Origin: an uncultured Ruminococcus sp.
Lineage (GTDB): Bacteria; Bacillota; Clostridia; Oscillospirales; Acutalibacteraceae
Length of the DNA stretch: 64,000 nt
Reading direction: 5' to 3'
NCBI GenBank assembly: GCA_910585865.1
Contig: CAJUGO010000001.1
Span: 62,001-126,000 of the forward strand
This document shows, piece by piece, positions 45,112-53,561 of the stretch; position 1 is the first letter of the stretch, and every line of letters starts with the position of its first letter. The translations under genes and the position numbers were made by a program. The notes below the pieces were generated by a model. The model was not told the DNA's origin. It made no database searches and worked only from the letters and a program-made list of their open reading frames with translations.

Positions 45112-47203
45112 TTTTGGTTACCTCCGTATTTACTTTATTTTTTAATCTGAACCCAATTGTTGTTACCCCTATCATCCTGTCCAAAAGCATAAACATTGCA
45201 GGCAGAATAATTATTACACACAGCATACTGATAATTGCACCTCTTGCCATAAGAGCACACAGTGAACCAATCATATCAACATCAGAATATACCGCAACAC
45301 CTACTGTTGCCGCAAAAAGTCCCATAGCACTTACTATTACAGACGGTATAGACGTTTCCAGCGCAATACTCACCGCAGACTTCTTGTCTCTCCCAAGTGA
45401 GCGTTCCTTTTTATAGCGTGTAGTCATAAGGATAGCATAATCTACTGTTGCTCCCAGCTGAATAGTACTTATACATATCGGGGCAATAAACGGCAGCGAC
45501 TCTCCCATATAATGCGATATTCCGAGATTAACAAAAATCGCAAGTTCAATAACTGAAACTAGAATAAACGGCAGACTTAAACTTTTTTCAACTATCGCAA
45601 TAATTATAAAAATTGCAGCTATGGAAATGGTATTTACAACACTAAAATCAACTGACGTTATATCTATCAAATCATTAGTACATGCCGCCTCTCCGATTAG
45701 CAAGCCATTTTCATCGTACTTTCTTATTATATCATTAAGTTCGTTTATCTGTTTGCTGACTTCATCCGTAGCAGTTTTATATTCAGAATTAATAATCATA
45801 AGCTCCCATCTGTCACTTTTCAATATTTGGGTCACAGATTCAGGAAGTATCTCTTCCGGCACAAGCGAACCTATTATACTTTCAAGCCCAAGAACATATT
45901 TTACACCGTCAACCCTCTCCATTTCACCAGCCATACTGTTTGCCTGCTTTGCTGAGAGTGACGAATCTGTAAGCACCATATGGGTTGTACCAACGCCAAA
46001 ATCCTCCTTAAGCTTCGTGTTTGCAATAACATTAGCCATATCATCGGGAAGACTTTGAGATAAATCATAATAAACTTCGTTATTTGTACATCTGTAACCA
46101 TAAAATGCAGGATATATCAAGACAGCAAAGAGTAAAAGGAAAACCGGAAATATTTTTACAATCCCTGTTGCCATTCCCTTTACAGCCGGAATAAGTGATT
46201 TGTGCATTGTCTTTTGAAGCGGTTTATCAAGTATGAGTATCAGCGCCGGCAATATTGTTATACATCCTATTACACCGATAATTACCCCCTTTGCCATCAC
46301 TATTCCCAGGTCACGGCCGAGTGTAAATGTCATGAAGCACAGTGCAATAAACCCGGCAACTGTTGTAACTGAACTTCCAATTACTGATCTTACTGTTTCA
46401 TTGATTGCAACAGCCATTGCAGCTTTACAGTCAGGATTAATCCGCTTTTGCTCCCCATAGCTGTGCCATAAAAATATTGAGTAATCCATAGTAACGGCAA
46501 GCTGCAATACTGCAGACAGTGCTTTTGTTATGTAGGATATTTCCCCAAGAAAGTAATTTGAGCCCAGGTTAATAAGTATGGCCGCACCAATACTTGCAAG
46601 AAAAACAAAAGGAATTATCCAGTTGTCCATAAACGCCATCATTGCAATAACCGCAAAAACAACTGCTATAGCAACATATATACTTTCTTCAGCTTCACAC
46701 AAATCTCTCAAATCCGTCACCATTGCAGATATTCCTGAAACAAGGCACTGTTCTCCTGCAATGCTTCGTATTTCACTGATTGCATCCATTGTTTCATCTG
46801 ATGAGCTTGATGTATCGAAAAATACTGCCATAAGTGTTGAATTGCCTGCATTAAAGGCATCATAAATTTTGTCAGGCAATATCTCCTTTGGCATTGATAT
46901 ATCTGCCAAATCATCATACCATAACACCGTTTCAACATGATTAATTTTCTTAATCTTATCCTTGGTCTTAACGATATCCTCATCTTCCATATCTTCAAAA
47001 ATCAAAAATGAAAATGCTCCTTTGCCAAAATCCTCAAGCAAATACTCCTGACCTTTTATTGTATCAAGAGTATCAGGAAGATAATTGAGCATATCATAAT
47101 TTACACGTGTGAAAATCATTCCAAAAAGAGACGGTATAAGCAAAATCAACGTAACTGTAACAATGAGTATACGATGTTTAACGACCATCTTACAAAATTT
47201 CAT
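45104..47203 (-). CDS. MMPL/RND-family exporter
   Basis: 699 residues. Two halves each have one helix, an external loop domain of about 150 residues and a five-helix bundle. RND-type helices include AVLQLAVTMDYSIFLWHSYGEQKR and TIQLGATVDYAILMTTRYKKERS, where the MDYS and VDYA acidic residues are the expected proton-relay Asp. GRDLGIVMAKGVIIGVIG completes the first half. Such proteins move lipids or hydrophobic compounds in Gram-positives. AGGGGGAG gives a strong ribosome binding site, and the upstream DNA holds a 60-base dyad. Confidence 0.92.
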   Translation of the reverse strand: MKFCKMVVKHRILIVTVTLILLIPSLFGMIFTRVNYDMLNYLPDTLDTIKGQEYLLEDFGKGAFSFLIFEDMEDEDIVKTKDKIKKINHVETVLWYDDLADISMPKEILPDKIYDAFNAGNSTLMAVFFDTSSSSDETMDAISEIRSIAGEQCLVSGISAMVTDLRDLCEAEESIYVAIAVVFAVIAMMAFMDNWIIPFVFLASIGAAILINLGSNYFLGEISYITKALSAVLQLAVTMDYSIFLWHSYGEQKRINPDCKAAMAVAINETVRSVIGSSVTTVAGFIALCFMTFTLGRDLGIVMAKGVIIGVIGCITILPALILILDKPLQKTMHKSLIPAVKGMATGIVKIFPVFLLLFAVLIYPAFYGYRCTNNEVYYDLSQSLPDDMANVIANTKLKEDFGVGTTHMVLTDSSLSAKQANSMAGEMERVDGVKYVLGLESIIGSLVPEEILPESVTQILKSDRWELMIINSEYKTATDEVSKQINELNDIIRKYDENGLLIGEAACTNDLIDITSVDFSVVNTISIAAIFIIIAIVEKSLSLPFILVSVIELAIFVNLGISHYMGESLPFIAPICISTIQLGATVDYAILMTTRYKKERSLGRDKKSAVSIALETSIPSVIVSAMGLFAATVGVAVYSDVDMIGSLCALMARGAIISMLCVIIILPAMFMLLDRMIGVTTIGFRLKNKVNTEVTKNE

Positions 47204-47219
47204 ATCTTCACTCCCCCTA

Positions 47220-47279
47220 TTCGCTGCAATAATTTATATGGTGTTTTGCATGCAACATAATATATTTTATAGCAGCGAA
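47220..47279. promoter_or_regulatory. 60-base dyad before the MMPL operon (candidate TetR operator)
   Basis: TTCGCTGC at 47220-47227 is mirrored by GCAGCGAA at 47272-47279, and the arms match for about 20 bases with few differences (consensus TTCGCTGCWATAAWWTATAT). The palindrome TTGCATGCAA lies almost at the centre (47246-47255). It sits 17 bases before the MMPL start, where a repressor site would be expected. Confidence 0.65.
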
Positions 47280-47308
47280 AAATGGTTTAAAACAGACAAA
47301 AAAAATTC

Positions 47309-47329
47309 CGTGCCCTTTTTTTGGGCACG
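47309..47329 (-). terminator. Intrinsic terminator of the TetR gene
   Basis: CGTGCCC at 47309-47315 pairs with GGGCACG at 47323-47329; on the minus strand a run of eight T follows after GGAA. It is the nearest terminator to the TetR gene but is separated from its stop by the element at 47345-47506. Confidence 0.75.
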
Positions 47330-47344
47330 AAAACTAATTTGTCT

Positions 47345-47506
47345 AGGGCGTATCTGAAAACAGAAAAATGACTGAAAATTTCACTAAAGCGAGGTGAGTT
47401 CAAGTAAAAAAGCGCAGAAATACTGACGTATTTCGAGCATTTTTTACGATGAAATCACCCGTATTAGTAGAAATTGACAGTTTTTTTGAGTTTACAGATA
47501 GCCCCT
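47345..47506. mobile_element. MITE-like element 2, 162 bases, full-length hairpin
   Basis: The ends AGGGCGTATCTGAAAAC and the complement of GTTTACAGATAGCCCCT match apart from a few changes, and the two halves align imperfectly over the whole length to the central palindrome GAAATACTGACGTATTTC at 47417-47434, which is exactly at the midpoint. Non-coding. It shares its ends with element 1. Confidence 0.75.
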
Positions 47507-47527
47507 AATATTAAATTTAAACGCTTA

Positions 47528-48085
47528 TTACTTTTTTGAACATCTCTCAATAGCAGTTTCCATCGAACCATCAAATAGTTCACAAATTCTTTTTAGTTTA
47601 ATGCATAAATCGTATTTCATTCCGCTGCCAAGCCAATCTATAACAAAACCCACCAGCTGACACTTATAGTACATTACAATTGCCTCTCTGTCATCTTCAT
47701 TAATATCAGCCGCAGTCTCTACAGTATTGATAAAACCTGAAACCGCACTGTATGAAACCCGGTTAAGATAGCGTTCAAAAATTTCACGATTAGCGGAATT
47801 ATAAATGTGAAGCACTGCTGTTCTGTTCTTCAAAGCAAAGTCTATAGCTGCTATCAGACTTTCATACAAAGAACCGTCGTCTGATCTGTTTTGAACCAGT
47901 TTTTCAGCTTCCTCAATGAAAATTTCCTCAATAAGTGAAGGCACATCATTAAAGTGATAATAAAATGAATTGCGGTTAATTCCACAGTCTTCGACTATTT
48001 CCTTAACCGTTATCTTATTAAGCGGCTTTTTATTCAGCAACTTTATAAAAGAAACCTTAATCGCGCTTTTAGTAAAAGACGGCAT
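47528..48085 (-). CDS. TetR-family transcriptional regulator
   Basis: 185 residues. Helix-turn-helix with FTKSAIKVSFIKLLNKKPLNKITVKEIVEDCGINRNSFYYHFNDVPSLIEEI; the remainder is a helical effector domain with a Tyr/Phe-rich C-terminus. The NKITVKEIVEDCGINRNSFYYHF form is common in small clostridial TetR proteins. It is encoded just upstream of the MMPL operon on the same strand and is the natural candidate to bind the dyad at 47220-47279. The gene end lies 21 bases from the MITE-like element. Confidence 0.9.
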   Translation of the reverse strand: MPSFTKSAIKVSFIKLLNKKPLNKITVKEIVEDCGINRNSFYYHFNDVPSLIEEIFIEEAEKLVQNRSDDGSLYESLIAAIDFALKNRTAVLHIYNSANREIFERYLNRVSYSAVSGFINTVETAADINEDDREAIVMYYKCQLVGFVIDWLGSGMKYDLCIKLKRICELFDGSMETAIERCSKK

Positions 48086-48117
48086 AGTTCACCTCATAAC
48101 GCTAAGTTAAATTTGAT

Positions 48118-49176
48118 TTATTTAAGTATATGCTTATCTGACACATGATTATCCTTTTTAATCTTTTCTTTTAATTTGCTCATCAAAATTAAAACTATGA
48201 GAGTTACGGCAAAAACCGCTGCAGGCTTAATGATTGAATATAAAGATGAAACTCCTGCTCTTTTCACAACTGAATCCATTAGTACAATGAATATAGGATG
48301 GAATATATAAATATTTGCCGAATACCTGCGTCCGATATCAGACATAGCTGTGCTGATTTTATTATTTGAATCAATGTTTAAAAACAGTAAAACCAAGCTG
48401 ACAGCTAAAAATGTAGTACTTATGTAATGCTCACGGTTAGTACCCATTTCAAGCCCAAGTACTATATACCTTTCGGCAATTGTAGTAATTGCAAAAAGTA
48501 CAGTAAATACAGCCATAGTCATTTTTGAAAAACATATTTTTTGATTTGAAATACCTTTTTGAAGCATTTCTCCAATACAAAAATACGGCAGTCCGACAAA
48601 AAGGAAATTCCTTGCATACACCAACGGAAATTCCGTCTTAAAAATAAGCATGGAATACTTTCCAAAAATAAGATCACATACTAACAATACAGGTACCAGC
48701 CAAAATAATATTCTCTCAATATTAAGCTTGCGAAATATTTTAACAATAATCAATACATACAGGAATGCGCCCAAGTACCATAAATGAACGGCAAATGGTG
48801 ATTCATTAAAAAATAAAAAGTCCAGAATATTTTCAAGATTAAATACTTCACATATGTACCCGGAAAAATTTTTAAAGTTAAGTGCACATTTAAAAACAAA
48901 GTAAATAATGTTAGATACTAAAAAAAGCAGGAAAACTTTTTTTATTTGTCTGTTCTCTCGCTTCTTTTGAACAATTGTATTATAAAAATAACCGCTGATA
49001 ATAAAAAATACAGGAACGGCACATCTTGCAAGTGCAGTAATAACTTTACCAAATTCCCCCGGAAAAGGAGCATGTATACATACAATCAAAAAGGCACAAA
49101 TGCATTTTAATATATCCAAACCGCTCTGTCTGGGCTGATTAACTTTAATATTATTTGTCAACATCATAAACCCCAT
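48118..49176 (-). CDS. Membrane acyltransferase, acyltransferase-3 family
   Basis: About 352 residues from ATG 49176, with AGGAGA eight bases upstream and a promoter further up; the longer open frame would begin before the expected RNA start. Ten or so hydrophobic helices. The family motif FDIL/LDILKCICAFLIVCIHAPFP carries the conserved His in helix 1; SGYFYNTIVQKKRENRQIKK is the first cytoplasmic loop. Members O-acetylate or acylate cell-surface glycans or polysaccharides. Target not inferable. Confidence 0.87.
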   Translation of the reverse strand: MGFMMLTNNIKVNQPRQSGLDILKCICAFLIVCIHAPFPGEFGKVITALARCAVPVFFIISGYFYNTIVQKKRENRQIKKVFLLFLVSNIIYFVFKCALNFKNFSGYICEVFNLENILDFLFFNESPFAVHLWYLGAFLYVLIIVKIFRKLNIERILFWLVPVLLVCDLIFGKYSMLIFKTEFPLVYARNFLFVGLPYFCIGEMLQKGISNQKICFSKMTMAVFTVLFAITTIAERYIVLGLEMGTNREHYISTTFLAVSLVLLFLNIDSNNKISTAMSDIGRRYSANIYIFHPIFIVLMDSVVKRAGVSSLYSIIKPAAVFAVTLIVLILMSKLKEKIKKDNHVSDKHILK

Positions 49177-49222
49177 TTCCTGTCTCCTGTATTTATACAG
49201 TTTTATTATATTTTTCTTTGTT

Positions 49223-49251
49223 ATCTTATCATAATAACACAGTAAAATCAA
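49223..49251 (-). promoter_or_regulatory. Promoter of the acyltransferase gene
   Basis: Minus strand TTGATT (49251-49246) and TAAGAT (49228-49223), 17 bases apart. The 29 bases are nearly identical to the promoter at 51924-51952. Confidence 0.6.
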
Positions 49252-49384
49252 GAAAATATATAATTTTCTGATTTGCTGAACTGTCAAAAATAAAACAATA
49301 TATGTTATGTTCAACATGGAGAACATCTTAGATTTGCTAAATCTTATTTTTTAAACTTTTTAGGATGGTTTTAAATAAAGCAAA

Positions 49385-49414
49385 GACCACGAGAGATTTT
49401 ATTCTCTCATGGCC
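49385..49414 (-). terminator. Intrinsic terminator of the AraC-type gene
   Basis: GACCACGAGAGA at 49385-49396 pairs with TCTCTCATGGCC at 49403-49414 with one mismatch, followed on the minus strand by TTTGCTTTATTT. Confidence 0.75.
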
Positions 49415-49437
49415 TGAAACTAATAATATAATATTAC

Positions 49438-50409
49438 TTATACAATTCTTTTTACCGGTCTGACATATTTCCAAAATCTTTTGCAGTCGTGGTAGAAATA
49501 AAAAACTCTTCCCGGTGTTGTATCAAGACAATATCCGGTGTCGGAATAGTCAAAGTCTTTCATTGCCTTTTCAATTTTTTCTTCCACACTGCTGTTTTCG
49601 GTTTCTAAATCAAAAGGTCCGTGTTCAAACACAATGTACTCCCCTTCGGGAACATCCATCATCTGCATTTGCTCCGGTATTTTTCCGTCATAGCCGTCAG
49701 GCAAACGAACACCATAAGCTTCCGCAAGAGGAATACCCCAACTGCATATTCTGCCGGCGGGTTCGTTTATATATGCCATTAACTGACCGCTTCCGCTGTC
49801 GGATTCATCTCCGCCTGCATCATCTAATTTGCCTTTAATACTGTCAAGCAGTCCGCAGATTGTTTCACAGTCCTGTCCGGGAATAAGGCTTTGTTTTTGC
49901 CAAAAATCCCAATAACCTATACTTTCATAATTTCTGATATGCAAAAACTTGTGTGCCGGAATAGTTACAAAATAAGTCTTTACATCACCTGTTGATTTTA
50001 CCATACCTGTTCCTCCGATTCCTAAAAGATAACAGTCAAAGGGTTTTAAGACAGTGCGGAGTACAACCGGCACAGGATTTTGTCGGTATTCGCTCGGTGT
50101 AATACCGTAAGTATCCTTGAAAGCTCTGGTAAATGCCTCATGCGAAGAAAAACCGTAGTTTAAAGCAATGTCCAAAATCCCGGCGCCTGTATCACGAATT
50201 TCCTTCAGAGCAAAAGCCAGCTTCCTGTAGCGCAGATAATCTCTGAGCTGCATTCCCGAAATCTCCTTAAATTTCCGCGATACATAGAATTCTGAATATC
50301 CAAGTTTTTGAGCAAGATACCTTAGCGTTATCATCTCATCATTTTTGCCCTTGATACAAATATCAATTTCATCAACAATCTTCTGAACATTCCTATACCA
50401 CTCGTACAT
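49438..50409 (-). CDS. AraC-family regulator with GyrI-like effector domain
   Basis: About 323 residues from ATG 50409, preceded by AAAGGCGGTGATGAG; the in-frame TTG at 50427 is within that site. An AraC DNA-binding domain lies at the N-terminus, about 5-110: LRYLAQKLGYSEFYVSRKFKEISGMQLRDYLRYRKL and ILDIALNYGFSSHEAFTRAFKDTYGITPSEY. The C-terminal 170 residues resemble GyrI-like/SOUL effector-binding domains (IPAHKFLHIRNYES, VPEGEYIVFEHGPFD). This architecture is usual for multidrug-type regulators. It is encoded alone. Confidence 0.9.
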   Translation of the reverse strand: MYEWYRNVQKIVDEIDICIKGKNDEMITLRYLAQKLGYSEFYVSRKFKEISGMQLRDYLRYRKLAFALKEIRDTGAGILDIALNYGFSSHEAFTRAFKDTYGITPSEYRQNPVPVVLRTVLKPFDCYLLGIGGTGMVKSTGDVKTYFVTIPAHKFLHIRNYESIGYWDFWQKQSLIPGQDCETICGLLDSIKGKLDDAGGDESDSGSGQLMAYINEPAGRICSWGIPLAEAYGVRLPDGYDGKIPEQMQMMDVPEGEYIVFEHGPFDLETENSSVEEKIEKAMKDFDYSDTGYCLDTTPGRVFYFYHDCKRFWKYVRPVKRIV

Positions 50410-50591
50410 CTCATCACCGCCTTTCAACTGCCTTTTCCTTAAATCTATTTTATAAAATCGAACAACATTTTGCTTGATTTAACTTGCTGATTTAGGATGT
50501 CTCTTAAAGAATATTTATACACCCAAAAACAGATTTTATTCTGGTATAGTGTGTTGAAATCCTTTAAAATATACCGGCATTTCGTTTTTTA

Positions 50592-51725
50592 TCAAACTTT
50601 TTCTTCTGCAATCTTCATCAATTCGCGCTCGGATTGCATATCACCTGAATACGGATAGATTTTTGAATATTTCTCAAACCGGTTTTTAACATTATCAGCC
50701 TTTATTTTATCCTTTTCACAGAGCAGTGCATATGCATATTCTGTACGCATAACAGACGGATAGTCTTTCATCAGCTTCATGAACTTTTTTTGTTCCTTGC
50801 TAAACATAGCATCAACCGCTTCACGACAATTATTTGTTATAATCTCAACATACATACGGTCACAAATCATCAAACTACGGTGCAGTCCGACTATTCCGCT
50901 GTTTATCTCCAGAAAGTGATTCATTAGCTTGTCCGCTTCTTCAAATCTTTGTGCATCCATAAGCCGATTGCAGACAAACACACCTGTAGCTGCAATCATG
51001 CTGTTTTTCATCTGCTCATCGGACGGAATACTAAACCATGCATCAGGCATATCTTTCAACCTAATCCCTTCAGCCTCCATCTCACTTACCTTAAGCTGAA
51101 CCCAAAAGGCCCGAAGCGCACTTTTATTGCGAACAAGTTCAAGTGTATTATAGCCGTCATTATTCAATGTACCCATTCGCATAGGTACGCCGTTCATAAT
51201 TGCCAGAACAAAACCAATCAAAGCAAACAGTAACATAACAACCAACAATAACGGAATACTTGACAATGCAAAGCACATACCCAGAAATGCAAATCCTGTA
51301 ATTATATTCATCAGTACTCCGCCAAGATTATACAGGACAACAGGGATTTTTCCGTCAACAGGTTCAGGCGGAGCCATAAGACACTGACCGGCGGTTCCTG
51401 CAATGGCGAGCCGTTTAAACTTTACTTTGCCGTTTTCTTTAATCCACATAAAACTATTAATACGGAAAGAACTAAATTTATATCCGGACATCAAACCGAA
51501 CACCAAATGTCCCGCTTCATGAATTATAATTTGTACAAATACGGCAGCAAACATTATAACCAGCGTACCTAAAAAGTATATCATTTCTCCCCAAAATGAT
51601 AATTCGGCTCCGAATACCCAGTCTGAAAGTGATGCCAGTATAATTCCGCAAACAACACCAATTAATATGTAGAACAAAATTGCTACAAACTGCTGCCATG
51701 TTATGTTTTTCGATCTTTTATTCAC
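50592..51725 (-). CDS. M50-type membrane metalloprotease-like protein
   Basis: 377 residues. Six or so membrane helices in the first 200 residues; the zinc-binding IIIHEAGHLVFGLMSGYKFSSF (HExxH) is in the second, near residue 68. The usual second M50 motif (NxxPxxxLDG) is represented by PMRMGTLNNDGYNTLEL, where the Asp ligand is present in a changed setting. The C-terminal 180 residues are soluble and helical (TPR-like, with RFEEADKLMNHFLEINSGI). Site-2-type proteases cleave membrane regulators; the substrate is unknown. Confidence 0.8.
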   Translation of the reverse strand: MNKRSKNITWQQFVAILFYILIGVVCGIILASLSDWVFGAELSFWGEMIYFLGTLVIMFAAVFVQIIIHEAGHLVFGLMSGYKFSSFRINSFMWIKENGKVKFKRLAIAGTAGQCLMAPPEPVDGKIPVVLYNLGGVLMNIITGFAFLGMCFALSSIPLLLVVMLLFALIGFVLAIMNGVPMRMGTLNNDGYNTLELVRNKSALRAFWVQLKVSEMEAEGIRLKDMPDAWFSIPSDEQMKNSMIAATGVFVCNRLMDAQRFEEADKLMNHFLEINSGIVGLHRSLMICDRMYVEIITNNCREAVDAMFSKEQKKFMKLMKDYPSVMRTEYAYALLCEKDKIKADNVKNRFEKYSKIYPYSGDMQSERELMKIAEEKV

Positions 51726-51923
51726 TGCATTTACCTCGCTTCTCCACTATTACCATACGACTTTTATTAAAACCGCACCTTGCTTTTAAAATTATTTCCA
51801 GTTGATTTTATTAAACTTAAATTTAAGGCATTTCTAATCTATGCAAATGCCCCAAATCGCTGTTACTAAGATTTTGTCTCTATGATTTTTTGTCAAAATC
51901 TGTAATTTTGCTTGTCATTCGCT

Positions 51924-51952
51924 ATCTTATCATAATAGCACAATAAAATCAA
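51924..51952 (-). promoter_or_regulatory. Promoter repeat upstream of the M50 gene
   Basis: Minus strand TTGATT (51952-51947) and TAAGAT (51929-51924), 17 bases apart, differing from the copy at 49223-49251 at about two of 29 positions. The leader to the M50 start would be about 200 bases. Confidence 0.5.
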
Positions 51953-51986
51953 GAATACTGATTAAATTTATAAATTATAAATTGTT

Positions 51987-52163
51987 TTAAAAAATATTAC
52001 AGCCAATCCCAATACAATACCATACATTATCATACTGATCTTCCTTTGCACGAAGATCGTCCAAGTTCCTTGCATAGACATAACGCCTTTTTCTGTTTGC
52101 ATCTATCAGCGAGTAAGATTTGCAGAATTTAAATGTCAAAATTGTTGAGTATCGCGACGACAT
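51987..52163 (-). pseudogene. Tyrosine integrase remnant (N-terminal domain)
   Basis: A 58-residue open frame on the minus strand from ATG 52163. Its middle, YSLIDANRKRRYVYARNLDD followed by LRAKEDQYDNVW, resembles the arm-binding N-terminal domain of integrative-element tyrosine recombinases (typically D-x-N-G-K-R-R-x-x-Y-x-K-T-L-x-E-x-R-x-K-E). The frame then stops; no catalytic domain is present in any frame nearby and no ribosome binding site is seen. It is best explained as debris of a past insertion. Confidence 0.55.
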
Positions 52164-52229
52164 TTGTTCTTGCTGTCCAAAAAGGCAAGCAGTGTATGCG
52201 AAAATAAGAAAATGTTTTGTGAAGTGTGA

Positions 52230-52256
52230 TGTAAAATAAAATATTTTTATTTTACA
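52230..52256. other. AT-rich perfect hairpin
   Basis: TGTAAAATAAAA at 52230-52241 pairs perfectly with TTTTATTTTACA at 52245-52256 around a 3-base loop. It is directly followed by the hairpin at 52260-52290. Confidence 0.6.
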
Positions 52257-52259
52257 TTG

Positions 52260-52296
52260 GCTGACATGTAATCTAATATTGTATGTCAGCTTTTAT
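52260..52296 (+). terminator. Terminator-like hairpin
   Basis: GCTGACAT at 52260-52267 pairs with ATGTCAGC at 52283-52290, followed by TTTTATT. No gene on the plus strand ends just before it, so it may be a leftover. Confidence 0.55.
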
Positions 52297-52330
52297 TCTA
52301 TAGGAACGTTTTTTATTTAGCAATATTGTA

Positions 52331-52360
52331 TCGACAGATAAACGCTAACAATGATAAAAT
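52331..52360 (+). promoter_or_regulatory. Putative promoter of the VanZ-family gene
   Basis: TCGACA at 52331-52336 and TAAAAT at 52355-52360, 18 bases apart, about 90 bases before the start. Confidence 0.5.
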
Positions 52361-52452
52361 ATAAATATTGAAAGAAATATAACACAAGGAAGCTATGTTT
52401 TTATAAGAAAGTAAATAGTTAAATCAACAAATGTAGTTATGAAAGGATATTA

Positions 52453-52992
52453 ATGATTACATACGAATTGGCAATATTTATAGGAACAATTATTTTAATT
52501 ATTGATGTGTTAATCTCTTTATTTTTAAAAGTTAAGCTCCAAAAGATAGTAATATCTTGTATGTTTATTGTATATCTGACCGCTGTGGCTATTATAACCT
52601 TGTTTCCGATTTTAATGGACGAAAAGGTTGAATATTTTGGCAATTCAACGTGGTATAATATTATACCTTTTAAAACGATTACAGAAACCTTACAGTATGG
52701 TATAACCACTACTGCAATAGTTCAAATATTAGGAAATATTCTTATGTCAGTTCCTTTTGGTGTTTTTGTAATGCTGTTTTTGCGTAATCCAAAATGGTGG
52801 AAGATGCTATTATTTGCATTATTGCTTACTGTAGGAATTGAATTATCACAGATGATTATCGGACTGGCGATAAACAATATGTACCGCATGTTTGACATTG
52901 ATGATATTATCTTAAACGTAATAGGAACGTACTTAGGGTATGGAATATATAAAATTCTGCCGTTAAAAGTCAAACATCAGTTTTATATTTAA
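52453..52992 (+). CDS. VanZ-family membrane protein
   Basis: 179 residues with four or five membrane helices. The VanZ pattern is visible: YNIIPFKTITETL after the second helix, a QILGNILMSVPFGVFVMLFL helix with the conserved Gly-Asn, IELSQMIIGL, and FDIDDIILNVIGTYLGYGIY near the end. The name comes from teicoplanin resistance but most members have unknown roles in the envelope, so no resistance should be inferred. GAAAGGA precedes the start. Flanked by decayed DNA on one side and a terminator on the other. Confidence 0.85.
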   Translation: MITYELAIFIGTIILIIDVLISLFLKVKLQKIVISCMFIVYLTAVAIITLFPILMDEKVEYFGNSTWYNIIPFKTITETLQYGITTTAIVQILGNILMSVPFGVFVMLFLRNPKWWKMLLFALLLTVGIELSQMIIGLAINNMYRMFDIDDIILNVIGTYLGYGIYKILPLKVKHQFYI

Positions 52993-53040
52993 TATTATTT
53001 GCAAAAATATGTTTTGTAAACGACACTGAATATCACTTAA

Positions 53041-53069
53041 AAGCCGCTCAGTTTTTAGCTGAGCGGCTT
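53041..53069. terminator. Bidirectional terminator
   Basis: AAGCCGCTCAG at 53041-53051 pairs perfectly with CTGAGCGGCTT at 53059-53069, with AT-rich tails on both sides. It separates the convergent VanZ and GNAT genes. Confidence 0.88.
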
Positions 53070-53100
53070 AAATTATTTAAAATAAAAATATCAAAATCCT

Positions 53101-53511
53101 TTATTTTTCAGGTTGGCAATGAGCTGAACATATTTTTTTGACACCGAGTTTTTCATATGCAAAATTGACGATAGCTTTCATTGCTTCAGAGCAATACCCC
53201 TTGTGCCAGTAATCATAATGAAGATTATATCCGATACCCCAATAATCTTCCATTTCGGAATTTGGGCCTATACTGCCTGATCCAATGACTTTATTTTCTT
53301 TCTTTAAAACAAATGCCCAAATCCATTCACTATCGTCAACAAGAGTGGACTTTATCCAATCAATAGTCTGGCTAATATCAGTATATGTAGAATATGACAT
53401 ATACTTTGTAACTCTTTCATCACTATTCCAACTGAAACAAACTTCTGCATCATCAAGCGTGATTGGTCGTAAAACCAGTCTGTCTGTTTCAATAATCGGT
53501 TCTTTACTCAT
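53101..53511 (-). CDS. GNAT acetyltransferase (RimJ/RimL-like), C-terminally truncated
   Basis: About 136 residues from ATG 53511, which has GGAGGTG eight bases upstream. It has the RimJ/RimL start IETDRLVLRPITLDDAEVCF, the WIWAFVLKKENKVIGSGSIG strand pair and the acetyl-CoA region YNLHYDYWHKGYCSEAMKAIVNF. It stops at ICSAHCQPEK, about 35 residues before the usual end, so the N-x-x-S-x-x-x-x-K-x-G-F segment is missing. The terminator lies 32 bases past the stop. It may be inactive. Confidence 0.75.
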   Translation of the reverse strand: MSKEPIIETDRLVLRPITLDDAEVCFSWNSDERVTKYMSYSTYTDISQTIDWIKSTLVDDSEWIWAFVLKKENKVIGSGSIGPNSEMEDYWGIGYNLHYDYWHKGYCSEAMKAIVNFAYEKLGVKKICSAHCQPEK

Positions 53512-53561
53512 ATCAGATACACCTCCAAACTCCATTTCGTTTCATCCATTATTTTTGAAAA

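Larger units (their letters stand above)
51726..52452. other. Gene-poor stretch of 727 bases
   Basis: It holds a small hairpin (GGCATTT at 51827 with AAATGCC at 51845), a promoter repeat (51924-51952), an integrase remnant (51987-52163), two adjacent hairpins (52230-52290) and the VanZ promoter. It looks like the scar of a lost mobile element. Confidence 0.6.
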
